Assembly: GCA_903901875.1 (NCBI GenBank)
Contig: CAIUSO010000016.1
Span: 1 to 64,000 of the forward strand
Direction: 5' to 3'
Source of the DNA: an uncultured Geobacteraceae bacterium
GTDB lineage: Bacteria; Desulfobacterota; Desulfuromonadia; Geobacterales; Pseudopelobacteraceae
DNA length: 64,000 nucleotides
Positions 48,333-56,782 of the stretch are shown here, piece by piece. The position numbers and the translations under genes are program-made. The notes under the pieces are model-generated. The model did not search any database and had not been told where the DNA came from. It was given only the letters and a program-made list of their open reading frames with translations. The stretch's first letter is position 1, and each line of letters begins with the position of its first letter.

Positions 48333-48788
48333 TCACAACTGATTGAGATGCAACAGCGGCAAAATCAGTGGGTTTATTGGAGTGCGAAATGGATTCACGA
48401 CCGTTACACCCCGGCAGGTAAAGCCATCTTGCATATCTTCAGACAACAGGATTCGGCAGCGACTTTCAGCCGCGATTGAAAGAATGAGCGCATCCCATAT
48501 TTGGAGATTATGATCAACCGTCAGATCAAAACCGGACTGAAAAGCAGACCAGGTAGAGTTGGCCACTTCAAAACTATCGGTCCATTCAAGCACCCGACCA
48601 CGAGCAACCTCTGGCGAACAGCCGCCTTTGCCGGTTAAAACGCGAAAGAGTTCACCCATTACCTGAGCAGGGAGTATCACATCTTCCGCAAGTAACCTTT
48701 CCAGTATTGAAATACTGGCATTACGTTGTGCGACGTCTCCTATGCCTTCCGCGTAGGCAAGTACATTGGTATCAATTGCAATTCTCAT
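48333..48788 (-). CDS. PIN-domain ribonuclease toxin (VapC-like)
   Basis: 151 residues with the PIN acidic residues Asp6 (IDTNVLAY), Glu46 (VMGELFRV), Asp99 (LQIWDALI) and Asp118 (LLSEDMQDG). It would cleave RNA, often initiator tRNA in characterised VapC toxins, when freed from its antitoxin. Its ATG overlaps the antitoxin stop by four bases. Seems complete and intact. Confidence 0.9.
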   Translation of the reverse strand: MRIAIDTNVLAYAEGIGDVAQRNASISILERLLAEDVILPAQVMGELFRVLTGKGGCSPEVARGRVLEWTDSFEVANSTWSAFQSGFDLTVDHNLQIWDALILSIAAESRCRILLSEDMQDGFTCRGVTVVNPFRTPINPLILPLLHLNQL

Positions 48789-49051
48789 GATGCATACAAC
48801 TCATCACGAGTCCATGAACGAGTACCAGTAGCTTCTTGACGAGCCAGACGCCTTAAGAGCAGTTCACGAGAAGCCTGATGAGAACTATCACTCTTTTTAA
48901 CGGGGAGAATGGTTGCCACAGGCTTACCTCTTGAAATAACGAGGAATTCTTCACCCTGAGACACTTGCTTTAACATATGAGAAAAATGGCGATTTGCGTC
49001 AGCGGCGCGTACAGTTTGCATATTCCCCCCTGAGGAGGCGAGACGTATCAT
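48785..49051 (-). CDS. Phd/YefM-type antitoxin
   Basis: The product shows the family start region (MQTVRAADANRHFSHML) followed by EFLVISRGKPVATILPV, the Phd/YefM fold that dimerises and binds the operator; the C-terminal 40 residues would cap the toxin. Two starts are possible: ATG at 49051 with AAGGAGG nine bases upstream (88 residues), or ATG at 49021 (78 residues), which matches family length but has only a G-rich site. I keep the longer form. First gene of the toxin-antitoxin pair, with promoter and operator upstream. Confidence 0.88.
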   Translation of the reverse strand: MIRLASSGGNMQTVRAADANRHFSHMLKQVSQGEEFLVISRGKPVATILPVKKSDSSHQASRELLLRRLARQEATGTRSWTRDELYAS

Positions 49052-49068
49052 TGCCAGCCGCCTCCTTT

Positions 49069-49085
49069 GTAGTGTTAAACACTAC
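49069..49085. promoter_or_regulatory. Antitoxin operator palindrome GTAGTGTT-A-AACACTAC
   Basis: A perfect 8+1+8 palindrome overlaps the last bases of the -10 box and the start region of the antitoxin promoter, which is where Phd/YefM-type antitoxins repress their own operon. Confidence 0.75.
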
Positions 49086-49112
49086 TTTATGCCACGGCAA
49101 GCATAATGTCAA
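49084..49112 (-). promoter_or_regulatory. Sigma-70 promoter of the toxin-antitoxin operon
   Basis: On the minus strand TTGACA (49107-49112) and TAAAGT (49084-49089) are spaced by 17 bases. Start of transcription would be near 49077, inside the palindrome. Confidence 0.75.
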
Positions 49113-49273
49113 GGCGGTGAATCAAGGGAGTCGCGCCATGAATCCGGGAGAATAGATTCACCGTTATTGACCATCTGTCATGGGATGTGATAGAGATTCG
49201 CCACCACGAACTTCTCACAGGTATTTCGTGTATTTCGTGGCTCAACTAATTTTGGATCAAAGGAAAGATCTCG

Positions 49274-51283
49274 ATGCCGGTAACTACCCGTTCCGTCTGT
49301 CCCTATGATTGTCCCGATGCCTGCGGGTTGCTGGTTACCGTTGACCAGGGGGAGGCCGTTGCGGTTTGCGGCGATCCCGAGCACCCGATTACCCGGGGTT
49401 TCCTCTGTCCGAAGATGGCACATTACGAACGAACCGTCCATTCTCCCCGTCGGCTCACCACTCCACTGCGACGGACCGGTGCCAAGGGGAGCGGCCAGTT
49501 TGAGCCGATCTCCTGGGATGCGGCCCTGGATATAATCTCTGCCCGCTGGCGGGACATTATCGCCACGTGGGGGGCGGAGGCCATCCTTCCCTATTCCTAC
49601 GCCGGAACCATGGGGCTGATACAGCGCAATGCGGGCCATGCTTTTTTCCACAAGCTTGGTGCCTCCCGACTGGAACGCACCATCTGCTCACCGGCTAAGG
49701 ATGCCGGCTGGAAGGCGTTAATGGGGGATTCACCCGCCATGGATCCGGCCGAAATTACGGAAAGTGACCTGATTATACTCTGGGGAACAAACGCCGCCGC
49801 CACCAGTATCCATGCCATGGCCGATGCTCAAAAGGCCCGTAAAAAAGGGGCGCGACTCTACTGCATCGACACCTACCGGACCCCCACCTGCGATGCCGCC
49901 GACGAAGCCCTGCTGATCCGCCCCGGCAGTGACGGGGCCCTGGCCCTGGCCATGATGCATGTCATTGACAAGGAAGGGCTCGCCCACATCCCCTTCATCA
50001 CCGCCAACGTCCAGGGCTACGAAAAGCTTGTGGCAGAGGTACTGCCGAACTACCCCCCCGAACAGGTGGCGACGCTCTGCGGAATTCCTGCCGAAACCAT
50101 CATACGCCTGGCACGGGAATATGCCACTGCCCGCGCTCCGTTTATCCGGCTGGGGAGCGGCCTGACCCGCTATGGCAACGGTGCCATGACCGTACGCACC
50201 ATCAGCTGCCTGCCTGCGGTCACCGGTGCCTGGAGTAAGCCCGGTGGGGGAATTTTCCTCGGCACCTCCACCGGTGGAGCCTTTCCCCTCACGGTGGTGA
50301 CTCGGGAAGATTTCATGGAGCGGGAAACCCGCCTGATCAGCATGAACCAACTGGGGGCCGCCCTGACCGAGCTCACAGATCCACCGGTCCAGTCCCTGTT
50401 CGTCTACCACTCAAACCCCGCCTCCATCGCACCGGACCAGAATGCGGTCATCAGGGGACTGGAGCGGGACGACCTGTTCACCGTTGTCCACGAGCGCTTT
50501 CTCACTGACACGGCCCGCTATGCTGACATCGTGCTTCCGGCCACCTCTTCCCTGGAGCACTCTGACCTGTACCGCTGCTACGGCAGCTATCACGCCCAGC
50601 GCTGCCAAGCGGCAATCCCTGCCGTCGGTGAGGCTAAAAGTAACTGGGAACTATTTACTCTGCTTGCTGACCGCATGGGATGGCACGAACCCTTTTTCCG
50701 CCAATCGGCCGACGAGCTGATCGAACAGCTCCTGACTGACGGCAATCCCTGGCGTTCTCCCGCAATAACGGAGGAACTGCGGCAGGGGAAGCCGGCGCTC
50801 TTGACGCCCCCGTCTCCGCCAAAAAAAGGGTGGCTGACCCCTTCGGGGACCATCGAAATCTTCAACGACCGGGAGCGTGAGCCGTTACCCCGCCTGCTGC
50901 CGACCCACGCCGAACAGGACGGCTACCCGCTGCGACTCCAGCCGGCGACCACCCCGTTTGCCCTCAACTCCAGTTTCTATGAGCAGGACGACTTGCGGGA
51001 CAAGCAGAAATGTATGACGTTACTGATGCATCACAACGATGCCGATACACGGGGGCTGCACAACGGGGAAGCCGTCACTGTGGAAAATGAGCGGGGCAAG
51101 GTGCGCTTTACCCTTGAAATATCAGAGCGGGCGGCACCGGGAACCGTGGTAACGGAAGGGGTCTGGTGGCGTGAATTCATGCCGGGTGACCGGGGAGTCA
51201 ACGCCCTGACCTCACAGCGCCTGACCGATGGGGGAAGGGGAAGTACCCTTTATGACGTGACGGTGGAGGTCAGGAGCGGGTAG
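49274..51283 (+). CDS. Molybdopterin oxidoreductase (formate dehydrogenase / DMSO reductase superfamily)
   Basis: 669 residues. The N-terminal [4Fe-4S] motif has Cys9, 13, 17 and 45; the WGTNAAATS, DTYRTPTCDAADE and GSGLTRYGNG blocks are those of the catalytic molybdenum subunit, and a C-terminal dinucleotide-binding domain (about 545-669) closes it. There is no twin-arginine signal, so it should be cytoplasmic. Relatives are annotated as formate dehydrogenase-like or as small single-subunit oxidoreductases; the substrate is unknown and no partner subunits are adjacent. AAAGGAAAG precedes the ATG. Its end overlaps the ROK gene by 14 bases tail to tail. Confidence 0.85.
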   Translation: MPVTTRSVCPYDCPDACGLLVTVDQGEAVAVCGDPEHPITRGFLCPKMAHYERTVHSPRRLTTPLRRTGAKGSGQFEPISWDAALDIISARWRDIIATWGAEAILPYSYAGTMGLIQRNAGHAFFHKLGASRLERTICSPAKDAGWKALMGDSPAMDPAEITESDLIILWGTNAAATSIHAMADAQKARKKGARLYCIDTYRTPTCDAADEALLIRPGSDGALALAMMHVIDKEGLAHIPFITANVQGYEKLVAEVLPNYPPEQVATLCGIPAETIIRLAREYATARAPFIRLGSGLTRYGNGAMTVRTISCLPAVTGAWSKPGGGIFLGTSTGGAFPLTVVTREDFMERETRLISMNQLGAALTELTDPPVQSLFVYHSNPASIAPDQNAVIRGLERDDLFTVVHERFLTDTARYADIVLPATSSLEHSDLYRCYGSYHAQRCQAAIPAVGEAKSNWELFTLLADRMGWHEPFFRQSADELIEQLLTDGNPWRSPAITEELRQGKPALLTPPSPPKKGWLTPSGTIEIFNDREREPLPRLLPTHAEQDGYPLRLQPATTPFALNSSFYEQDDLRDKQKCMTLLMHHNDADTRGLHNGEAVTVENERGKVRFTLEISERAAPGTVVTEGVWWREFMPGDRGVNALTSQRLTDGGRGSTLYDVTVEVRSG

Positions 51284-52247
51284 TGACGGCCAGCTCCTGC
51301 CATGCCAGTGCCGCTGCACCCCGCACCGCACCATTACCTTCCGTCACGGCGGAGAGGAGCAACTTGACCTTCCCTTTGTACGGTCCGAAGAGGAATTCGT
51401 TCATGTATCGGGTGGCCGGTTCCCGCAGCAGCTCTCCGGCCGCCGCCAGCCCCCCCGCCAGAAAAATCGCTTCGGGGCGGGTATGTGCCACGGCATCGGC
51501 CAGTTTCATACCAAGGATACGGGCGGTTTTGTCGAAGGCGGCCAGGGCGATACCATCCCCCCGTGACGCCGCCTCAGACACCTGGCGGGAGGTAAGCTGG
51601 CTGAAGCAGATATCCCGCAGCGGACTCGGTTCACATCGTTCGGCCAGCAGTTCACTGACCGTCCGGCAGAGTCCGGTGGCAGACACATAGGTTTCCAGGC
51701 AGCCACGGTTTCCGCAGGCACAAAAGCGCCCCGCCGGGTCCACCACCGTATGCCCCAGCTCGCCGGCAAAGCCATCGGCACCGTACACCAATCCCCCATT
51801 AACAATAATACCACTCCCCAGGCCGGTCCCCAGAGTTATCACGATAACATCCTTCATCCCCCGTGCACCGCCAAACAGCAGTTCCCCCAGGGCCGCCGCA
51901 TTGGCATCGTTGGTGATCGCCAGCGGCACCGTAAAGTGTTCCTGGAACAGCTGGACCAGATTTGTTGAGGGGCCCCAATTCAGATTGACCGGGTTTTCGA
52001 CGGTTCCCCGGTGGTAATTGGCGTTGGGGGCTCCGATACCGATGGCCCGTAGCCGGCAGCCTCTTGACAGAGATGTTTCCAGCCGGGTAATTGCATCACA
52101 AACCCGGTTGACCAGAAGAGCGGCAGGCTGTGCTCCCCACGTATCCAGGACCATTTCAGCGAGTAAACTACCCTGTCGATCAACAAACCCCACTGACGTC
52201 GTGGTGCCGCCAATATCAATCCCAACTACGTACTCTTTCGAATCCAT
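51270..52247 (-). CDS. ROK-family sugar kinase (glucokinase-like)
   Basis: 325 residues with the phosphate-binding DIGGTTTSVG start, NDANAAALGE block with the catalytic Asp region, GTGLGSGIIVNG, and the zinc motif CACGNRGCLE with ROK signature residues around 170-195. No DNA-binding domain, so a kinase rather than a repressor; glucose is the likely substrate. AGGTGGG precedes the ATG. Overlaps the molybdopterin gene's end on the other strand. Confidence 0.88.
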   Translation of the reverse strand: MDSKEYVVGIDIGGTTTSVGFVDRQGSLLAEMVLDTWGAQPAALLVNRVCDAITRLETSLSRGCRLRAIGIGAPNANYHRGTVENPVNLNWGPSTNLVQLFQEHFTVPLAITNDANAAALGELLFGGARGMKDVIVITLGTGLGSGIIVNGGLVYGADGFAGELGHTVVDPAGRFCACGNRGCLETYVSATGLCRTVSELLAERCEPSPLRDICFSQLTSRQVSEAASRGDGIALAAFDKTARILGMKLADAVAHTRPEAIFLAGGLAAAGELLREPATRYMNEFLFGPYKGKVKLLLSAVTEGNGAVRGAAALAWQELAVTTRS

Positions 52248-52298
52248 AATCCCACCTGTGAGCTTAAGTTAATTTTCCCCGTCCACCACGAACAACCA

Positions 52299-52327
52299 AG
52301 GCCCGCCCCTTGCGGAAGGGCGGGCCT
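52299..52327 (-). terminator. Possible terminator after the NHL lipoprotein gene
   Basis: A perfect ten-bp stem (52299-52308 with 52318-52327) lies 27 bases beyond the stop. The following minus-strand bases are only partly T-rich, so strength is uncertain. Confidence 0.55.
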
Positions 52328-52353
52328 GGCTGTCATTACTATATGGGAAACGA

Positions 52354-55272
52354 CTATTTTATGACACGGATAACGTTATTATCTGGATCCGTCACAAAAA
52401 GATACTTTCCATCGGTGGTAATATCGTAGGGGTTACCAAGACCCGTTGCAACGGTAACGGGTGAAACGGTTCCGGGTGCAATCATAACCTTGCTAACCTT
52501 ACTATTATCGCCAGTCTCAACAACGTACAGACTGGTCCCATCAGTCGTGATTCCAGTGGGGAAGATGAACTGAACAGGAGCAGAGGTGTCACTGGCTGAC
52601 GATGTCCAACCAGTGACACGGAGCGTGGTCACATCACCGGTTCCAATTACCATCTTCCGGATCCTCTTGTTTGCCTTGTCAGCAATATAAAGGTTTGTGC
52701 CGTCAGTGGTAATTCCTACCGGATTGGAAAATAAAGCTACAGTGCCAGCTCCATCGTTGACACCACTATGATTCCAATCACCGGCTATAGTTGTCACCTT
52801 AGTGGAGGCGATGACTATTTTACGGATGGTATTATTATTAGAATCAGCAACATAGAGATTGGTTCCGTCTGTGGTAATACCGGTTGGACCATTGAAGCGG
52901 GCCAGTATACCACTATCATTATCGTCAGTGCCAACGCCCCCGCCGTCTTCAGTAAGACCACTACCGGCAATCAGGGTGATCGGGCCTCCGTTAATTCCCA
53001 TCTTACGAATAGCATTATTTTGAGTGTCTGTAATAAAGATGCTTGCGCCATCGGTCGTAATACCAGTCAGCACGCTGGGAGCAGTTGTAAAACGCCCCAA
53101 TGTTGTCACGACACCGGTCGCTATTACTATTTTACGTATACTGTTATTAATAGTGTCCACGACATAAAGGTTAGTTCCATCCGTAGTAATGCCTGCAGGG
53201 TAATTGAACAGGCCAACGGTACCTGTTCCATCAACAGAGCCGCCAGACCAATAATTTCCGGCGAGGATCGTAACGGCACCCGTTGCCTTGGACACATAAC
53301 TAATCATATGATGATTTGTATCAGACACATAGAGGTAATCTTTGCTCATTGATATTCCCGAAGGTGTATCAAACGTGGTGTCACCCCCTGCAAGCTTCGC
53401 AACTGCGTTGCCAGCTAAAGACAACTTGCTTATTTTGTGACTGTCCGAGTCCACAATGTAAAGCAGTGCCCCATCGATAGTCACATCCAGCGGTCTACTG
53501 AAGTTAGTGGATAGCGTATATACGGTTACCTTGCCATCACTGCCCATAACCAGTTTACGAATTGCATTGTTACCTGCATCAGTTACATAGAGAGTCGTGC
53601 CATCGGAGCTGATAGTAATCCCGGAAGGATTACTAAAAAGTGCCGCAATTTTCTCAGGAGTGCCATCACCATCCGTTGATCCTGAAGCTGAAGTGCTGCC
53701 GACCACAGTTGACACGACACCAGTCGTTGTCACCACCTTACGAATGCAGTTACTCGTGGAATCAGCGACATAGAGCGAAGTTCCATCAATAGCAATACCT
53801 GTTGGAGAGCTTAAACCGCTTGAGGTCACTGTTGTAACTATCGGGCCTGACCCGGAAAATGTGATCTTCCGAACCACGTTACTTGCAGAATCTGTAACAT
53901 AGAGCGTTTGATCGATCACCGTAATATCATCGATGGAAACATCGGCACCCAAATCGGCTAATACCGCGTTAACCGTACTGGTTGCAATTGTAACGCTACG
54001 GATGGTATTGCTTGAGTCTGCAACATAGAGAGATGACCCCGTACTATCAATCGTAATTCTTGTTGGGGCATCAATTGAAGCTATGGTGCTCACACTGCCA
54101 GATCCCACCGCCACGGAACAGATACGATTATTGTCTGTATCAGCGACATAGAGAAGACCGCCTTTAAGTGCAATTCCTGACGGATTATTGAATTTATTTG
54201 CGAGGGTGGTCACTTTTCGTGTTGTCACATCTACTTTACGAATCAGATTTGAGTCTATAACATAGAGATATGAACCGGTCTCGTCAACAACAATACTGGT
54301 GGGATTGCTAAACAGTGCTTGCTCCCAAGTACCATCTACACTGGCGGGACCAACGTTGGCATTCCCCGCTAAGGTCGTCACAACACCCGTATTGATAACA
54401 ACATTACGTATCGTACGATTCCCTGAATCACTAACATACAGAATTTTATTGACCGTATTAACTGCAAGCTTCGATGGTGTATTAAATAGCGCGACCGTTC
54501 CGCTCACCCCTACAGTGGGGCTTGTCCCCACAAATCCCGGATCACTCGCCGCAACTCCTGCTATTGTTGTCACTTCACCCGTTCCAATTACAACCTTACG
54601 AATTGTATTGCTATTGGAATCTGTTACATAAAGATTTGCACCGTAGATGACAATTCTGCTGGGTGAGTTAAACTGAGCATCCGTACCATACCCATCAGCG
54701 GTACCAGGATCCTGCCCCCCTCTGCCTGCAAGAGTTGTCACTTCACGGCTTTCAATATTTACCTTTCTGATTGTATTATTGCCCGACTCCACGACGTATA
54801 AATATTTACCATTGGCGTCAATGGCAACCCCGGATGGTGAAGAGAACCGGGCATCCGCCCCTACTTTATCCATATAGCCGGGATCTGCGTCTGCCTTCCC
54901 TGCCAGGGTTGTGACGACACCGGTTGCTATTTCGATTTTTCGAACGGTGTTACTTGCTCCATCAGCAACATAGAGATTCGTACCACTGGCATCTATTGCT
55001 GAGCCCAGAGGTGTGTTAAAAGTCGCAATAGACGCAGATCCGCTCCCATCAGATGAACCAGAAACATCACCGCCGGCAAACCTTGAAACAACTCCCGTGG
55101 CAATAGGAAGTGCCGTACCTTGACGCGCACCACCCATCTGTGTGGTACTGCCACTGCTACTGCCACTGCTACTGCCACCGCCACCACCACCACAGCCAAA
55201 CAGCAACGTAGTACACACCACCATTGATACCAGACACGATGCAAACTGTTTATCCTTTAATAGAGAAAACAT
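52354..55272 (-). CDS. NHL-repeat lipoprotein, about 18 repeats (multi-propeller)
   Basis: 972 residues from the ATG at 55272 (GGAG three bases before; an in-frame GTG nine bases upstream lacks room for a ribosome site). The signal peptide ends at LLFGC, so the protein is a lipoprotein, followed by a Gly/Ser linker coded by an imperfect triplet run (about 55145-55195). The rest is about 18 NHL-type repeats of 40-60 residues, each with a LYVxDxxNNxIRK core and a VTTLAG strand. Six-bladed NHL propellers would give three propellers. No catalytic motif. It is the last gene of the leftward glycosyltransferase cluster and is likely exported and surface- or periplasm-facing. Confidence 0.88.
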   Translation of the reverse strand: MFSLLKDKQFASCLVSMVVCTTLLFGCGGGGGGSSSGSSSGSTTQMGGARQGTALPIATGVVSRFAGGDVSGSSDGSGSASIATFNTPLGSAIDASGTNLYVADGASNTVRKIEIATGVVTTLAGKADADPGYMDKVGADARFSSPSGVAIDANGKYLYVVESGNNTIRKVNIESREVTTLAGRGGQDPGTADGYGTDAQFNSPSRIVIYGANLYVTDSNSNTIRKVVIGTGEVTTIAGVAASDPGFVGTSPTVGVSGTVALFNTPSKLAVNTVNKILYVSDSGNRTIRNVVINTGVVTTLAGNANVGPASVDGTWEQALFSNPTSIVVDETGSYLYVIDSNLIRKVDVTTRKVTTLANKFNNPSGIALKGGLLYVADTDNNRICSVAVGSGSVSTIASIDAPTRITIDSTGSSLYVADSSNTIRSVTIATSTVNAVLADLGADVSIDDITVIDQTLYVTDSASNVVRKITFSGSGPIVTTVTSSGLSSPTGIAIDGTSLYVADSTSNCIRKVVTTTGVVSTVVGSTSASGSTDGDGTPEKIAALFSNPSGITISSDGTTLYVTDAGNNAIRKLVMGSDGKVTVYTLSTNFSRPLDVTIDGALLYIVDSDSHKISKLSLAGNAVAKLAGGDTTFDTPSGISMSKDYLYVSDTNHHMISYVSKATGAVTILAGNYWSGGSVDGTGTVGLFNYPAGITTDGTNLYVVDTINNSIRKIVIATGVVTTLGRFTTAPSVLTGITTDGASIFITDTQNNAIRKMGINGGPITLIAGSGLTEDGGGVGTDDNDSGILARFNGPTGITTDGTNLYVADSNNNTIRKIVIASTKVTTIAGDWNHSGVNDGAGTVALFSNPVGITTDGTNLYIADKANKRIRKMVIGTGDVTTLRVTGWTSSASDTSAPVQFIFPTGITTDGTSLYVVETGDNSKVSKVMIAPGTVSPVTVATGLGNPYDITTDGKYLFVTDPDNNVIRVIK

Positions 55273-55408
55273 AATCTCCACCCTCCGTTATTTTGGCGTT
55301 CTTGCTAAGTTTGTCAATCCATATGTACTGTTTATTAATAACCGTAAACTGAAGAAAATACAACCATCAATATTTTTAGTTTTTGATTCATGGGTGGGGG
55401 GTGCTTTA

Positions 55409-56743
55409 TCATACCATTTCTTGGCTGTTTACGCATTCCTGCACCATTAATCTTCTGCAATTATTCTTTAACTCGTTTCTACAATCCGGGTTATGGGCAA
55501 TAATCTCCTGTGGAAGCGAAAGCGCGTGGAGCCAAATGGCCGTTGTCTGCTCAAGTCTCCCCATTTTTTCCAAGAGCAGGCCCAGTTGAAGATATGCCTG
55601 CAGGAAATCAGGTTTCAGATGAATTACGTGCCTCATATAGCATTCCGCCTCATGCATAAAACCAAGCTGCTCCACATAGATTGCAAGATTAAAGAAAACC
55701 GCGTACTCTTGTGGTGAATTTGGCTTTTTCAACCAAAGGCGAAGCAGTGTAACAGCGCGTTCATACTGCTGCGCCCCCCAAAGCTGCTGCGAGGTCATAA
55801 TTGCAGTGGAAATGTCTAAAACGCCCATGGCACATTTTCTAAAATTTTCCTCAATAGGAATTATATTGATGGGCGGCAGAGAAGCTGCACTCTGAACCGA
55901 GAGTCCGCTAATATATCTAGCAACATTAAGAAATGTTGACCCTGAACTCCCCACAATAGATGATCGTGATAGAATCATAAGGTCTATCAGAGCATCTCTA
56001 ACACTCTGGGCATTACGCCTAATATTACTGTTATATGCCCTGTTACTGCTATCCAAGGTAACATCTGACCACCCCTTCCCCTCCTCTTGGCGTTCTACAT
56101 ATGCGCTTTTGCAACGAACTCTCACATTTGGGTACAGCTTCGCTGCTGATTCTGACTCTACTGAATCTGAACAGACAAAGAAATACCGATCAGCATTAGA
56201 CGCAACAATCTCTCCAACCTCAGAATCGGTATAACCAAGTATAAGGTCGGTTCTCCGCAGGTGAATACCATAAAAAGCATCGGGAAAGTTTTCTGCAATA
56301 AATGAATCTGCGGAAGTAACAAGGTCAGGGTGAAAGACAGTGCTGACTGCTATTCGCTGCAATTTTTCGGAAGAAATCCATTGGGGGAAAATAGCAGGGT
56401 AAAAAAACACATCGCGCCCATCAATTAAGCAATAATCAATGAACTCCTTTTCAGTAAAGAAACCATAGACAGACACATACGGTACGTTTAAATATTCAGA
56501 ATTAATAGTATCATGGGACAAAACAAGCCAATCGTGGGCATGTTCTTTCAGATCAATTAGATTACTGGTTTTGACCACACGAAATGTACCAAACAGCTGA
56601 GTATATTCCGCTTCACACCAGTTATTTACCGGCCAAATCACTTCCAGTTCATAGCCAAGCAACTCCGCTGCGGCAATGCCAGAGATCAGAGCATTATACC
56701 TGTTTCCGAAGCCACCGTCACAGTAAACAATAAATCGTGCCAT
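55409..56743 (-). CDS. Fucosyltransferase-like glycosyltransferase with C-terminal TPR region
   Basis: 444 residues. The N-terminal domain (1-295) shows CDGGFGNRYNAL (8-19), HLRRTD (161-166) and GSSGSTFLN (265-273), the nucleotide-sugar and arginine motifs of the GT-B O-/alpha-1,6-fucosyltransferase superfamily (NodZ/GT23-like). The C-terminal part (about 305-420) has TPR-like helical pairs, resembling the TPRs of the upstream glycosyltransferase, perhaps for binding the same acceptor. No signal peptide, so it acts in the cytoplasm. It starts about 40 bases after the GT41-GT4 gene, with GAGGTAGGA before the ATG. The donor (GDP-fucose or another) is not certain. Confidence 0.75.
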   Translation of the reverse strand: MARFIVYCDGGFGNRYNALISGIAAAELLGYELEVIWPVNNWCEAEYTQLFGTFRVVKTSNLIDLKEHAHDWLVLSHDTINSEYLNVPYVSVYGFFTEKEFIDYCLIDGRDVFFYPAIFPQWISSEKLQRIAVSTVFHPDLVTSADSFIAENFPDAFYGIHLRRTDLILGYTDSEVGEIVASNADRYFFVCSDSVESESAAKLYPNVRVRCKSAYVERQEEGKGWSDVTLDSSNRAYNSNIRRNAQSVRDALIDLMILSRSSIVGSSGSTFLNVARYISGLSVQSAASLPPINIIPIEENFRKCAMGVLDISTAIMTSQQLWGAQQYERAVTLLRLWLKKPNSPQEYAVFFNLAIYVEQLGFMHEAECYMRHVIHLKPDFLQAYLQLGLLLEKMGRLEQTTAIWLHALSLPQEIIAHNPDCRNELKNNCRRLMVQECVNSQEMV

Positions 56744-56782
56744 CAGAATCCTACCTCAACACTACTCAATAGCGATCGTTAC

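Noticed and set aside
49185-49245. Repeated TTCGTG words upstream of the molybdopterin gene as a possible insertion-sequence remnant
   Set aside because: Too short and with no inverted ends or target duplication visible.
55145-55195. Simple triplet repeat as a phase-variation tract
   Set aside because: It encodes the Gly/Ser linker of the NHL lipoprotein in triplets, so length change would not shift the frame; the tract is also imperfect.
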